Both the position numbers and the translations under genes were made by a program. A DNA stretch of 64,000 bases from JALORV01 sp963703945. Its GTDB lineage: Bacteria > Pseudomonadota > Gammaproteobacteria > Burkholderiales > Burkholderiaceae_F. Positions 43,477 to 57,590 of the stretch are shown here, in pieces; position 1 is the first letter of the stretch; every line of letters begins with the position of its first letter. Below the pieces are notes generated by a model. It was not told the origin of the DNA, made no database searches, and worked only from the letters and a program-made list of their open reading frames with translations. The stretch covers positions 1-64,000 of the forward strand of contig CAVPGM010000011.1 of the NCBI GenBank assembly GCA_963703945.1, read 5' to 3'.

Positions 43477-43899
43477 CTATCTCTCTTGTTCGTTCTCTTG
43501 GTGCCCGCCGGACGGCAGACGCCGCATCAGAAAATCTCCGATCCCTTGTTCAGGCGCTGCCGGACGCCTGTGCACCCACAGCCACGCCAGCGCGCCATTG
43601 ATGTGCGCGCCCAGCACGGCGCCGACCAGCAGCGTGCCACCCAGCCAATCGAGCACCGACGGCACCGGGCCCTGCGTGTGCAGCCACATATAGACCGGCA
43701 CCGACACGGTGGCGACGAGGATCATCGCCGGTACCACCCACGGCAGGCCCAACACGACGACGGCCGTCGCCGCCGCCGTGCGCAGATCCGGATCGGCGCC
43801 GCGCAGCGACCACAGCAGCAATCCGATCGGGACGCTGACCAGCAGGCCCGGCAACCAGGCGCGAACATCGGCGGGCCACAGCACCGGCGGCGCGCTCAT
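43477..43899 (-). CDS. Small membrane protein of unknown function inside the glt operon
   Basis: A 140-residue protein with about four hydrophobic segments (near 15-32, 42-57, 58-72 and 83-106) and a charged C-terminal tail with an HQENEQER end. I do not recognise the family. It starts nine bases after the gltB stop and ends three bases before the gltD start, so it is almost certainly co-transcribed and co-translated with the two glutamate synthase genes. Its base composition looks like its neighbours. No enzyme motif or transporter signature is visible. Confidence 0.75.
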   Translation of the reverse strand: MSAPPVLWPADVRAWLPGLLVSVPIGLLLWSLRGADPDLRTAAATAVVVLGLPWVVPAMILVATVSVPVYMWLHTQGPVPSVLDWLGGTLLVGAVLGAHINGALAWLWVHRRPAAPEQGIGDFLMRRLPSGGHQENEQER

Positions 43900-43908
43900 G
43901 CGTCCTCA

Positions 43909-48609
<4,701 letters not shown>

Positions 48610-48688
48610 GAGGAAACTTTCAGCGAAGATTTCCGCGAGGGTGCTAATCCGCAATGTACCGCTGGCTCACTGCAGCGCACAAGAGCTT

Positions 48689-48712
48689 AAATCGGGGTCT
48701 GTCCCCTAATTT
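48689..48712. repeat. REP-like palindrome upstream of gltB
   Basis: A 24-base inverted repeat built on GGGGTCTGTCCCC with AT-rich ends (AAAT and AATTT). A partial second copy of the pattern (CGGGGACATATC) follows at 48741. It lies 62 bases from the stop codon of the RAYT-like gene, and palindromes of this kind are often found next to REP-associated transposase genes. Confidence 0.5.
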
Positions 48713-48753
48713 ACCAAGCCGCTCCGGCAAAGTTCTGAAACGGGGACATATCA

Positions 48754-48769
48754 GGTGCCGCCCGGCACC
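48754..48769. terminator. Hairpin just after the RAYT-like gene
   Basis: GGTGCC-GCCC-GGCACC is a perfect six-base stem with a four-base loop, four bases beyond the RAYT-like stop codon. No T-run follows on the minus strand, so it may be a REP unit instead of a terminator. Confidence 0.3.
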
Positions 48770-48773
48770 AGAC

Positions 48774-49487
48774 TCAACGCGCGGCAGAGCGCCGTTCAGC
48801 GGAGGCTGGCGCTCTGGGGCGGCCGGCCCGCGCCCGCGCGGGCCGGCGGGCGCACTCCGGCTCGATCTGGCGCAGGAAGGCCGGCGACCCAACAACCCAT
48901 CCGCCGCGAAGGGCCGCCTCCAGTTGGACCACCGACTGGTCCGAAAGCGGGGACTGCGCGAGGTCGCGGTATGCCGCCTGTCGTTCGTACGGCGTGTTGC
49001 CGAGCGCCCAGTACAACGGATGCTCCTGAATGCCCGTAACCGACCCGAGGCCGACGTGATGTCGGTAACTGGACCATGTATAGGCCTCCGGTGACTCGAC
49101 GACTCTGACGGTCACTGGCCGCCACTCCACGTAGCGCAGGGCGTCGAGAAAGGCAGTCTCCGGCTCCAGGACTGCTGCTCGGTAGCGTCCACCAAACAGC
49201 GTCCCGCCTCCGCCGCGACGGTCGTTGATCCAGCGCACGTATCGCCGTCCGACAGATTGCATCAGTCGCCCAAGGCTGGCGCCGTCGGCCGGCGTCGCAA
49301 CCAACCACATTCCGTGAGGCAACAGTGAGTAGCCGTGCAGGGCGACCCGCAAGACGGCCGATTCCTCGCGGAGGAGCGACAGCAGACGCTCGCTCTCGGC
49401 CCCGTCAGTGACGATAGATCGCGCAGCCGAGTGCTGGGCGACCAGGTGTGGATAGCCGCCGATCGAGAGCCTGGCGAGGCGCGCCAT
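48774..49487 (-). CDS. REP-associated tyrosine transposase-like protein with degenerate HUH motif
   Basis: A 237-residue protein of the Y1/RAYT family (IS200-like transposases that cut REP hairpins). The overall pattern is kept: MARLARLSIGGYPHLVAQ at the start, LGRLMQSVGRRYVRWINDRR, GGTLFGGRYRAAVL, the catalytic Tyr119 in LRYVEWRP and SPEAYTWSSYRHH. The metal-binding His pair usually seen as PNHVHL is replaced by PHGMWL (residues 57-62), so cutting activity is doubtful. The C-terminus is Arg/Ala-rich. It lies between gltB and dgt, with REP-like palindromes on its 3' side. It may be a domesticated or dead copy. Confidence 0.8.
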   Translation of the reverse strand: MARLARLSIGGYPHLVAQHSAARSIVTDGAESERLLSLLREESAVLRVALHGYSLLPHGMWLVATPADGASLGRLMQSVGRRYVRWINDRRGGGGTLFGGRYRAAVLEPETAFLDALRYVEWRPVTVRVVESPEAYTWSSYRHHVGLGSVTGIQEHPLYWALGNTPYERQAAYRDLAQSPLSDQSVVQLEAALRGGWVVGSPAFLRQIEPECARRPARARAGRPRAPASAERRSAAR

Positions 49488-49498
49488 GCGCTGTCTCC

Positions 49499-50632
49499 TC
49501 AGACGTCGCCGACGGTGTACAGACGGCGATGCTCGCGAATCGCATAGCGGTCGGTCATGCCAGCGACATAGTCGGCAATGGCTCGCGGTCGATCCACCGC
49601 TGCGCGCGCCTGATGGTCGGTGGGTAGAAGGCGGGGCTCGTCCGCGAAAGCCGTGAACAACTCATGCACGATGCGGCGCGCCTTGGCCGTCATCCGCATC
49701 ACCTGGTAGTGACGATACAAATGGTCGTGCAGGAACTTCTTCAGCACATCGGCCTCGCTGCGCAGCTCCGACGAAAAGGCGATCAGCGGCCCGGCGCGCC
49801 GCACATCGTCGAGCGACTCCGGGGCTGCGTGTGCGATGCGGCGGTTGCTCTCGTCGATCAGATCGACGACCAGCGTGTTGATCATCCGGCGCACGGTTTC
49901 GTGGATCATGCGGCGCTCGGCGATCGCCGGAAATTCGTCGCGGACGCGCCGCGCGTGTCGCGCGAAGAGCTCGATCGTCTCGAGCTGCTCGATTTCCAGC
50001 AGGCCGGAGCGCAGGCCATCGTCGATATCGTGGTTGTTGTATGCGATCTCGTCGGCCAGATTGGCGATCTGCGCTTCCAGGCTCGACTGGCGCTTCTGCA
50101 GGAAGCGCTCGCCCAGTTCGCCCAGCTTGCGCGCGTTTTCGGGCGAGCAGTGCTTGAGGATGCCTTCGCGGGTCTCGAAAGTCAGGTTGAGTCCGTTGAA
50201 CGCACCGTAGCGCTCCTCGAGTTCATCGACCACGCGCAGCGACTGCAGGTTGTGCTCGAAACCTCCATAAGGCTTCATGCACTCCGCCAGAGCATCCTGA
50301 CCCGCATGCCCGAAAGGCGTGTGCCCCAGATCGTGCGCCAGCGACACAGCTTCGACCAGGTCCTCGGAAAGCATCAGGTTGCGCGCGATGGCACGACCGA
50401 TCTGCGCCACTTCCAGGGAGTGCGTCAGGCGCGTCCGAAACAGGTCGCCTTCATGGTTGACGAAGACCTGCGTCTTGTACTCGAGACGACGGAACGCCGT
50501 CGAATGAACGATCCGATCGCGGTCGCGCTGGAAATCGGTGCGGCCGCGCGCGGGTGGCTCGGGATGGCGGCGTCCACGCGAGTGCTGCGGGTCTGCGGCA
50601 TACGGGGCGAAAGCGAGGGACACCGCGCTCAC
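49499..50632 (-). CDS. dgt: dGTP triphosphohydrolase family protein
   Basis: An HD-domain metal enzyme that hydrolyses dNTPs to the nucleoside and tripolyphosphate. The 377-residue protein opens with RGRRHPEPPARGRTDFQRDRDRI and has RLTHSLEVAQIGR, the His-Asp pair in SLAHDLGHTPFGHAG, and DEIAYNNHDIDDGL. The start is a GTG at 50632 that overlaps the restored aroB stop by four bases (GTGA). The order aroK-aroB-dgt is common in betaproteobacteria. Confidence 0.94.
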   Translation of the reverse strand: MSAVSLAFAPYAADPQHSRGRRHPEPPARGRTDFQRDRDRIVHSTAFRRLEYKTQVFVNHEGDLFRTRLTHSLEVAQIGRAIARNLMLSEDLVEAVSLAHDLGHTPFGHAGQDALAECMKPYGGFEHNLQSLRVVDELEERYGAFNGLNLTFETREGILKHCSPENARKLGELGERFLQKRQSSLEAQIANLADEIAYNNHDIDDGLRSGLLEIEQLETIELFARHARRVRDEFPAIAERRMIHETVRRMINTLVVDLIDESNRRIAHAAPESLDDVRRAGPLIAFSSELRSEADVLKKFLHDHLYRHYQVMRMTAKARRIVHELFTAFADEPRLLPTDHQARAAVDRPRAIADYVAGMTDRYAIREHRRLYTVGDV

Positions 50633-51707
50633 TCGAAACCGCCAGCCCGCAGCGTCGCGGCAAGATCTTCTTCCGGCACGGTGCGCTGAACAGCGCGGCC
50701 GATGCGCTCGAGCAGGATGAACCGGACGGCGCCGGCTTCGGCTTTCTTGTCGCCTTTCATCGAGCGCATCGCGTCGGAGGCGGACAGGCCTTCGATACGT
50801 GTCGGCAAACCAGCGCCATCGACCGCGTGACGACCTCGCGCACCGCATCGTTCTTCAGCAGGCCGACACGCTTCGAAAGTTCCGCGGCCAGCACCAGGCC
50901 ACAGCCAACGGCCTCGCCGTGCAGCCAGGTTGTGTAGCGGGTCAGCGCCTCGATCGCGTGGCCGAACGTGTGTCCCAGGTTGAGCAGTGCGCGCTCGCCG
51001 GACTCGCGTTCGTCACGCGTCACTATCCCGGCCTTGATCTCGCAGGACCGGCGAATGGCATTGGCAAGCGCATCCGCGTCGCGTCCTCGCAGGGCCCGCA
51101 GATCACGCACCACCGCCGCAAAGTAATCGGCATCGGCCAGCAGGCCGTGCTTGATGATCTCGGCAAGTCCTGCCGAGAGTTCCCGATCAGGCAGGGTGTC
51201 GAGCGTTGTCGTGTCGCTGATCACCAGCTGCGGCTGGTGAAAGGCGCCGATCAGGTTCTTTCCGCGCACGTGATTGATGCCGGTCTTGCCGCCCACCGAT
51301 GAATCCACCTGCGCGAGAAGCGTCGTCGGCACCTGCACGAATCGGATTCCGCGCATGTAGACCGCCGCGGCAAACCCCGCCACGTCGCCAACGACCCCGC
51401 CGCCGAGAGCGACCACGACACTGCGTCGATCGGCGCCGCTGGCCAGCAACGCATCGATAGTCACTGACACCGAACTCCACGTCTTGTGTGCTTCGCCGTC
51501 GGGCAGCATCACCGTGGCGACCTCGGCAACGTCAGATAGCGAGTCCCGCAGCCGGTCGGCATAAAGCGGGCCTACCGTAGTGTTGGTGACCAGCGCGATG
51601 CGCGTAGGCACCAGCGGTGCGATCAGTTCGCCTGCGCGGCGCAGCAGGTCGGCCCCGATCAGGATGTCGTACTGGCGGCCTGGAAGGCCGACGACCACGC
51701 GTTGCAT
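50629..51707 (-). CDS. aroB: 3-dehydroquinate synthase, one frame break near the C-terminus
   Basis: Second step of the shikimate pathway; an NAD- and zinc-dependent cyclase. The first frame covers about 297 residues with DGEAHKTWSS, the NAD loop VVVALGGGVVGDVAGFAAA, TTLLAQVDSSVGGKTGIN and the zinc-ligand NLGHTFGHAIEA. A second frame supplies the usual end (AGLPTRIEGLSASDAMRSMKGDKK and on to a stop at 50629). The break is near 50811-50820 in GGCGCTGG and is mended by adding one base. The mended stop fits a four-base overlap with dgt, which supports a sequence error. Length about 358 residues. Confidence 0.9.
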
Positions 51708-51746
51708 GACGTCGATTGTACGAGGCGAGCTGACGGCGCTTCGCGC

Positions 51747-52289
51747 TCAGCGAGCGGCGGAAATGAACGCCTGGACGTCGCGATGTGCCAGCAGCCGTTC
51801 CACCAGACGCTTCGGGTTCGCGGCGGCGGACTGGAACGTCAGGTGCGCCGCGGCCGCGTACAGCGGCTCGCGTTCCGCCAGAAGCTGTTCGATGCGTTCC
51901 CGCGGATTGCCGGTCTGCAGCAGCGGCCGCGACTTGTCGCGCCGCGTGCGCCGAAAGACCTCGTCGGCCGAGGTCACGCAGGTAGATCACCAGCCCGCGC
52001 TCACGCAGCCGCTGCGCGCGTCAGCTCGTCGAGCACCGCGCCGCCGCCGGTCGCGAGCACGACACCGGACCGTTGACTGAGTTCGTCCAGCAGCGCAGCC
52101 TCGCGTCGCCGGAACCCCGCCTCGCCTTCGATCTCAAAGATGGTCGGGTATCGGTACACCACTGCGCGCCTCGAGCTCGCGGTCGGCATCGATGAACTCG
52201 AAGCCGATCGCCTCGGCCAGCAGGCGACCAATCGTCGATTTGCCGGCGCCCATCATGCCGACCAGGAAGATCGGCTGTTCGCAGATCAT
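51747..52289 (-). CDS. aroK: Shikimate kinase, three frame breaks
   Basis: Phosphorylates shikimate with ATP. Three frames join to a normal protein of about 179 residues. The first gives MICEQPIFLVGMMGAGKSTIG with the Walker A, FIDADRELEARSG and the shikimate-binding Asp. The second gives IFEIEGEAGFRRREAALL and VLATGGGAV. The third gives EVFRRTRRDKSRPLLQ and the normal end. The breaks lie near 52150, 52010 and 51975, and each is mended by removing one base, so the total is again a multiple of three. A decayed gene would not be expected to keep every motif. It is 39 bases upstream of aroB. Confidence 0.85.
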
Positions 52290-52325
52290 CAGCCAAGCGT
52301 AGCCGACCGACCGCTCGAAAACGAC

Positions 52326-52348
52326 AAGGGCCGCACGAGGCGGCCCTT
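52326..52348 (-). terminator. Probable intrinsic terminator of the Ig-like lipoprotein gene
   Basis: On the minus strand AAGGGCCGC-CTCGT-GCGGCCCTT forms a perfect nine-base stem with a five-base loop, followed by GTCGTTTTC. It lies 22 bases after the lipoprotein stop and just before aroK, so aroK probably has its own promoter or depends on read-through. Confidence 0.65.
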
Positions 52349-52370
52349 AGTAGCCTGATCCAGCTGACGC

Positions 52371-54088
52371 TCAGTTCGGATTGGTGCAACAAGCGGCCGT
52401 GCCGAACGGGCTGATGCGCAAAGCCCGGCGTCGAAGTCGCTCGTCGACATCCGCCTTTGCGGCCGAAAGCGTGTAGTTGGTAGGTCGTCAGGCGCTCCGA
52501 ACCAGCGGTCGTCGTTCGCGCCTCGATCTGATAGTGTGCCCAGAAGGCGAACGACTGCCCGTGCCGAACTCGCAGGTTCACGAAACCGGAACTGTCGGTC
52601 ACTCCATTGTTGTCCAGCGTGAACGGCGCCGACTGCCCCGGCCACAGCATTGCCGTCCATATTCGCGTCGTTATCGCCGGAGTCCAGCACGCCGTTGAAG
52701 TTGGTGTCCTCGTTGTTGCACAACATGGCGGCTGCCCACGCTAAAAAACCAGCCAACACCTTGGGTAAAGGTCATGTGCCTTTGCCATAAGCATTCGCAG
52801 TAGGAGTAACAGCGGTAGCCGGCAGGGGCAGCAGCCGCACGGACACCGGCGCGCCGGACACCCCCTTGCCGGCGGCGTCCGTCACGTAGATGCTGAACAG
52901 CTTCTCGTAGTCGAGGTTGTTGTTGACCTTGGCGATCTCGTTGTTGGTACGAGATGCGGATGAACACCGCTCCCTGCGAAATGGTTAGTTTTGCCGCCTT
53001 CTCATTCGTGTTGCAGGGCGCGACGCCACCGTTGGGCAGCGTAGCTACGCCATCGATCGAGGCGCAGACGACGATCTGGTCCGTGCCGGTCGTTGCAGCA
53101 CCGGCGATGAATCGCGCAGAGACCAAGCCCACTCGCATTGCTCAAGACCGGCGAGGCCGTGGTGTCGACGCTCAGCTTACCGAACGGCGGCGCCGACGCA
53201 ATGCGGAAACGCACCGGCGCATTCGCAACCGGGATGCCGACCGCGGTCGCCGAGGTCGCCGGTTACCCGGACGTCGAGCTGCGAAAAGTTGGTTTCCGCG
53301 CCCGCCGGCATTCGGTCCGACCACTGACGGATTGGCCTGGACGGTCAGATCCTTGATCACGACACCGGCGGGCTCGGGATTCGGCAATGCCGTGCTGCCC
53401 GCCTTGACAGGGACCACCGCCGTAGCATTAGCACCGGTGCCCGTCACTGTGGCATCCGCGGTGACGCCCGTCAGATTCACCTTGGCCAGGCCGGCGGCAT
53501 CGGTCGTCGCCACCGCCGAAGACAAAGTCCCACCGGTGGTCACGAAACTGACCACGATGCCACCGAGGGGCACCTTGGCGGCGTCGACGACCGAAGCCGA
53601 AATTTCGACCGGCGTGGTCGCGATTCAATGCGGTCGGCGGCGATGCGGTCAGGTGACCGTCGTGCCGGTGACCGACACGCCAGCCGCACCGGTCACTGTG
53701 CCGCTCGTCGCGACTGATCGTGACGGTCCGGTTGCCGCGATCCGCACCGAGTCCGAAACGTCGCGGTCACTGCGTCCCTGCGGATCGGTGGTTGTCGACG
53801 TTCCGCGACGATGCCGGACGTCGCGCTCAACGTGACTGGAATGTCGGGCAGCGCACGTCGGTTCGCGTCCACCGCGGTGATCGTCACGGATGTCGACTGA
53901 TCGGCTTTCGCCTGGAGTGAAGCGCTGCAACCGTGACTTCCAGCGCTGCCAGCGCTGTCGCGCCAGTCGGTGTGGCCGGTGCCGGGCCAGGCGCCGGATC
54001 ACCGCTGCAGCCAAGCATGACTATGCTGGATGCGATCGCAATCGTCGCCGAAATAGATTCTCAGGTAGCCGTTCTTCGACACGTTCAT
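52371..54088 (-). pseudogene. Large lipoprotein with bacterial Ig-like repeats, many frame breaks
   Basis: Pieces in all three frames join to a lipoprotein of about 570 residues. It starts MNVSKNGYLR, then, after a break, a signal stretch ending in the lipobox VMLGC (Cys codon at 54007-54009). Ig-like (Big_1-type) repeats follow: VTITAVDANRRALPDIPVTL, VPLGGIVVSFVTTGGTLSSA and KGVSGAPVSVRLLP. A late Asp/Asn-rich segment (NEDTNFNGVLDSGDNDAN) looks like a calcium loop. The end is FGTAACCTNPN. At least six breaks are needed to join the frames. It may be a surface adhesin or structural lipoprotein. It lies between pilQ and aroK, where most relatives have no gene. Confidence 0.65.
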
Positions 54089-54133
54089 CCCCTTGTTACC
54101 TCGTACATCCAGGTCGGCCCATCGTTCAGCGGC

Positions 54134-56362
54134 TCAGCGCGCAGACGCCAGCGCACGCTCGGAAACAATCTTGGGCGTGATGAAAATAATTAGCTCGGTC
54201 TTGTCGTTGATGCGTGCGGTGTTCTTGAACAGCCATCCCACATAGGGAATGTCGCCCAGGAACGGGACCTTGGTCGTCTGTGTGCGCTCCGTTGTTTCAA
54301 AGATGCCGCCGAGCACGACGGTGCCGCCGTTTTCGACCAGCACCTGCGTCGTCACTGCCTTGGTGTCGATGGCCGGGCCGGCCGTCGTCTCGGCGCCACG
54401 CGTGTCCTTGTGGACCTTGACATCCATGAAGATCGCGCCTTCAGGGGTGATCTGCGGCGTGACTTCCAAACTCAGCACGGCCTTGCGAAACGCCACGGAG
54501 GTTGCGCCGCTCGACGTCGCCTGCTGGTAGGGAATTTCCGTTCCCTGCTCGATGATTGCCTTGACCTTGTCGGCCGTGACCACCCGCGGGCTGGAGATCA
54601 CCTTGCCGAGGCCATCCTGCTCTAGCGCGGAAACCTCGAGCTGCAGCACCTTCGACAGGCTGGCATTTACAAGAGTCAGCGCAAACCCGCTCGGGTTGAA
54701 ACCGCCGATGCCCGAAGCCGGCAGGTTGACGAAGTTCGACGTGGAAGTCAGGTTGGTCGACGTATATCCGCCGCCGCCGGTGCCTGCGCCGGTCGTCGTG
54801 ACCACCGTGCCGCCCGGCCCGGTCGCCGATACGGTGCCGAGCCCGCTGCCCTGGCCATATGTACCGGTGCCGCCGACCTGCTGCGGATAGCCGGTCGTTC
54901 CGCCGAGCCGCACGCCCAATGTCCGCGAGAACTTGTCGTCGGCCTCGACGATGCGCGCCTCGATCAGCACCTGCGGCACGGGAATGTCGATCCGCTGCAG
55001 CAGCCGGCGCACGTCTTCCAGCCGCGCCGCCGTGTCCTGGACGAACAGCTGGTTGGTGCGCGGGTCGACCGCCACGCTGCCGCGCTTCGACAGCAGGCGC
55101 TGCTTGTCGTCGACCAGCAGGCGGCGGACTTCGTCGGCCTTCTGGTAGTTGACGACAAAGGCCTCGGAACGCAGCGGCTCGAGTTCCTGGATCTGGTTGC
55201 GCGATTCGAGTTCGAGCTTCTCCTTGGTAGCGATCTCGTCGCGCGGGGCCACGAGCAGCACGTTGCCGTTCTTGCGCATGTCCAGGCCCTTGGACTGCAG
55301 GATGATGTCGAGCGCCTGATCCCAAGGGACGTCCTTCAGCCGCAACGTGATGGTGCCGCCGACCGAATCGCTGGTGATGATGTTCAGGTTGGTGAAATCG
55401 GCGATCACCTGCAGCAGCGAGCGCACGTCGACGTTCTGGAAGTTAAGAGACAACCTCTCGCCTTGGTAGCCTTGGCGCGTGCCCTGGAAAAGCCTCTGCG
55501 GATCTTCCTTGACCGGGCGCACCTCGAGCACGAAACGCGTATCGCTCTGATAGGCGTTGTGCTCCCACAGACCGCGCGGCTCGATGACCAAGCGCGCGTT
55601 GTTGCCCTGCTGGCTGGCGGTCAGGTTGTTGACCGGCGTGGCGAAATCGGAAACGTCGAGCCGGCGCTTCAGCGAATCGGGCAGCACGGTATTCAGGAAA
55701 TCGACCACGACCGTGTTGCCCTGCTGCCGGATATCGACATTGGTGTTGGGATCCGACAGGTCGATGATGACCCGCCCTTCGCCTTCGGCGCCCCGACGGA
55801 AATCGACGCCGCGCAGCGCCCTCGGCGCGCCCGCCACCGGGGGCGAATAGGTCGTGGAGGGTGCCGTGGTCGTGGCAGGCGTCTCGGGCGCAGCGGCGGC
55901 GGCTACTGCCGGTCCGGTCGGACGGAACGTCGTCGTGTCGGCCGCGCCCCCAAGCGCAACCAGGATCCGCTTGCCGTCCACGTTGATGGCGTGCGTCAGC
56001 GGACGCTTCAGATTGAGCACGACGCGCGAGCGTCCCTGCGCCTGCACGATGTTGACCGAGCGCAGGTCGCCCTGGTTGATCTCGACCAGGTTGCGGCCTA
56101 CGGCGTTGACCGCTCCAGGCAGATCCAGTGCGACTCGCGCCGGGTTGGCCACCGAGAAGCTGGCCGGAACTCCCACCACCGGATTCCTCATGTCGATGGT
56201 CAGCACGACGCCGGTCGGCGTCTGCGTCGCATCCACGCGTTCGATCGCGTTGCTGACATCGGCTGCAGGGCTCTGCGCACTCGCGACAGCAGCACACGCC
56301 GCGAGGCCGGCGACTGCCAGCTTCGACAGCGCCGTGAAGAAACCCCCGAACGACTTGCTCAT
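54134..56362 (-). CDS. pilQ: Type IV pilus secretin PilQ
   Basis: The outer-membrane secretin through which type IV pili pass. The 742-residue precursor has a signal peptide (cleavage near ASAQ, residue 29), two AMIN domains that bind peptidoglycan (about 40-130 and 200-290), an STN/N0 domain (LSLNFQNVDVRSLLQVIADF), N1 domain and the secretin core (VPFLGDIPYVGWLFKN, TELIIFITPKIV). A Gly/Thr/Ser-rich loop of about 60 residues (near 510-580) lies inside the secretin domain, longer than in E. coli relatives. The ATG at 56362 overlaps pilP by four bases. Confidence 0.97.
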   Translation of the reverse strand: MSKSFGGFFTALSKLAVAGLAACAAVASAQSPAADVSNAIERVDATQTPTGVVLTIDMRNPVVGVPASFSVANPARVALDLPGAVNAVGRNLVEINQGDLRSVNIVQAQGRSRVVLNLKRPLTHAINVDGKRILVALGGAADTTTFRPTGPAVAAAAAPETPATTTAPSTTYSPPVAGAPRALRGVDFRRGAEGEGRVIIDLSDPNTNVDIRQQGNTVVVDFLNTVLPDSLKRRLDVSDFATPVNNLTASQQGNNARLVIEPRGLWEHNAYQSDTRFVLEVRPVKEDPQRLFQGTRQGYQGERLSLNFQNVDVRSLLQVIADFTNLNIITSDSVGGTITLRLKDVPWDQALDIILQSKGLDMRKNGNVLLVAPRDEIATKEKLELESRNQIQELEPLRSEAFVVNYQKADEVRRLLVDDKQRLLSKRGSVAVDPRTNQLFVQDTAARLEDVRRLLQRIDIPVPQVLIEARIVEADDKFSRTLGVRLGGTTGYPQQVGGTGTYGQGSGLGTVSATGPGGTVVTTTGAGTGGGGYTSTNLTSTSNFVNLPASGIGGFNPSGFALTLVNASLSKVLQLEVSALEQDGLGKVISSPRVVTADKVKAIIEQGTEIPYQQATSSGATSVAFRKAVLSLEVTPQITPEGAIFMDVKVHKDTRGAETTAGPAIDTKAVTTQVLVENGGTVVLGGIFETTERTQTTKVPFLGDIPYVGWLFKNTARINDKTELIIFITPKIVSERALASAR

Positions 56363-56928
56363 CGCTTGCTCCCTTGCCGCGCTGCGGCCTCCTGCAACTC
56401 CAGCTTGGAGGGCCGTTCGACCCATTCGCCGGCGGCGTCCTGGACGATTTCCTTGAGATCCACTTCTGTTTCCGAAATCTTGGTGACGAGCCCGAAGTTC
56501 TGGCCCATGTAGTTGCCGGCCCTGACCATGAAGGTCTGACCCGACGCGTCGATCAGCGCCACGTTGTTGCCCTGCTGGCGCAACGTGCCGACCATCTTGA
56601 GCTGGTCGAGCGGAAATCCTTCGAGCGCTTCACGTCGACGATCGAGGTCCGGTTTGATGGCGCTGGTGCTGGCACGAGCCTGCGCCTGGCGCGCGACGGC
56701 TAGAACCATTTTCTGCGCGTCGAACGGGTCGATCAGGGTCTTCGCCTCATAGGTAAACGGCGAAAACTGCTTGGGCTCCGGGACCGGCGTGGTCGTCGGC
56801 CGCATCGACTTGCGCGTTTCGTCCATCCAGGTCCGCAACTCGCCTTCGCTGCCACCGCCGCATGCGGCGAGCGTGACAGTCACGAGCAGCAAGCCGACTC
56901 GACGTTGTCCGACAGTGACGGTCGTCAT
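56359..56928 (-). CDS. pilP: Type IV pilus assembly lipoprotein PilP
   Basis: A 189-residue lipoprotein of the inner-membrane alignment complex that links PilN/PilO to the PilQ secretin. It has a signal peptide with lipobox (TLAACGG), a flexible Pro-rich stretch and a C-terminal beta domain with PLDQLKMVGTLRQQGNNVAL and TFMVRAGNYMGQNFG, typical of PilP. It overlaps both pilO and pilQ by four bases. Confidence 0.95.
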   Translation of the reverse strand: MTTVTVGQRRVGLLLVTVTLAACGGGSEGELRTWMDETRKSMRPTTTPVPEPKQFSPFTYEAKTLIDPFDAQKMVLAVARQAQARASTSAIKPDLDRRREALEGFPLDQLKMVGTLRQQGNNVALIDASGQTFMVRAGNYMGQNFGLVTKISETEVDLKEIVQDAAGEWVERPSKLELQEAAARQGSKR

Positions 56929-57569
56929 TTGGTCGGCCCCTTGGTCGCGGCCTGCTTGGCCTTCCGCTGCGCCGCAACCTCATCAGCATCCAGGTAGCGA
57001 TAGGTCTTGGCGGTCGCGTCGAGAGTCAGCGCGCCGCCCTTGCCCGCACCCAGGTTCAGATTGTTCAGCGTGACGATCCGGGGAAGATTGGCGATGTCGC
57101 TCGCGAAGGCACCCAGGTCGTGGTATTTGCCGGCCAGCTTGATTGCGATCGGCAGTTCGGCGTAGTACTCCTTCACATTGGTCTGGCCGGGCTTGAACAG
57201 TTCGAAATCGAGCCCGCGTCCCACGCCGGCCTGGTTGATGTCGGACAGCAGCGCATCCATTTCGGACTTGCTGGGCAGCTGCTTCTCCAGCGTCAACACG
57301 TACTGGCTTACCTGCTCGCGCTGCTTGCGCAGCTCGTCGAGATTGATCGCCTGCTGCAGCTTGTTCTTGTACTCGTCCTTGAGCTTGTCTTCGTCGGTCC
57401 TCAGCTGTTGGAGCTGCTCGGACTGGCCGCTCCACAGCCCGAACCAGCCACCCACGCCGCAGGCGACGATGATGACAAGCCACAGAACGATGCGCGGAGC
57501 CGCGGGCCAGTTGCCGACGTTCTCCAGGGACAGGCCCTGGAACTGCGAGAGTAGATCTCGACCTGCCAT
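56925..57569 (-). CDS. pilO: Type IV pilus inner-membrane protein PilO
   Basis: A 214-residue bitopic protein that pairs with PilN. It has a short cytoplasmic N-terminus, one membrane helix (VLWLVIIVACGVGGWFGLW), a coiled-coil (LRTDEDKLKDEYKNKLQQAI) and a periplasmic ferredoxin-like domain (LLSDINQAGVGRGLDFELFK). It starts 21 bases after pilN. Confidence 0.95.
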   Translation of the reverse strand: MAGRDLLSQFQGLSLENVGNWPAAPRIVLWLVIIVACGVGGWFGLWSGQSEQLQQLRTDEDKLKDEYKNKLQQAINLDELRKQREQVSQYVLTLEKQLPSKSEMDALLSDINQAGVGRGLDFELFKPGQTNVKEYYAELPIAIKLAGKYHDLGAFASDIANLPRIVTLNNLNLGAGKGGALTLDATAKTYRYLDADEVAAQRKAKQAATKGPTK

Positions 57570-57590
57570 CAGTGCCTCATTCGTTCAGCG

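Noticed and set aside
51747..52289. Programmed frameshifting in aroK, ubiX or aroB.
   Set aside because: No slippery heptamer or stimulatory structure is visible, the breaks are at different places, and these genes use no frameshift in known bacteria.
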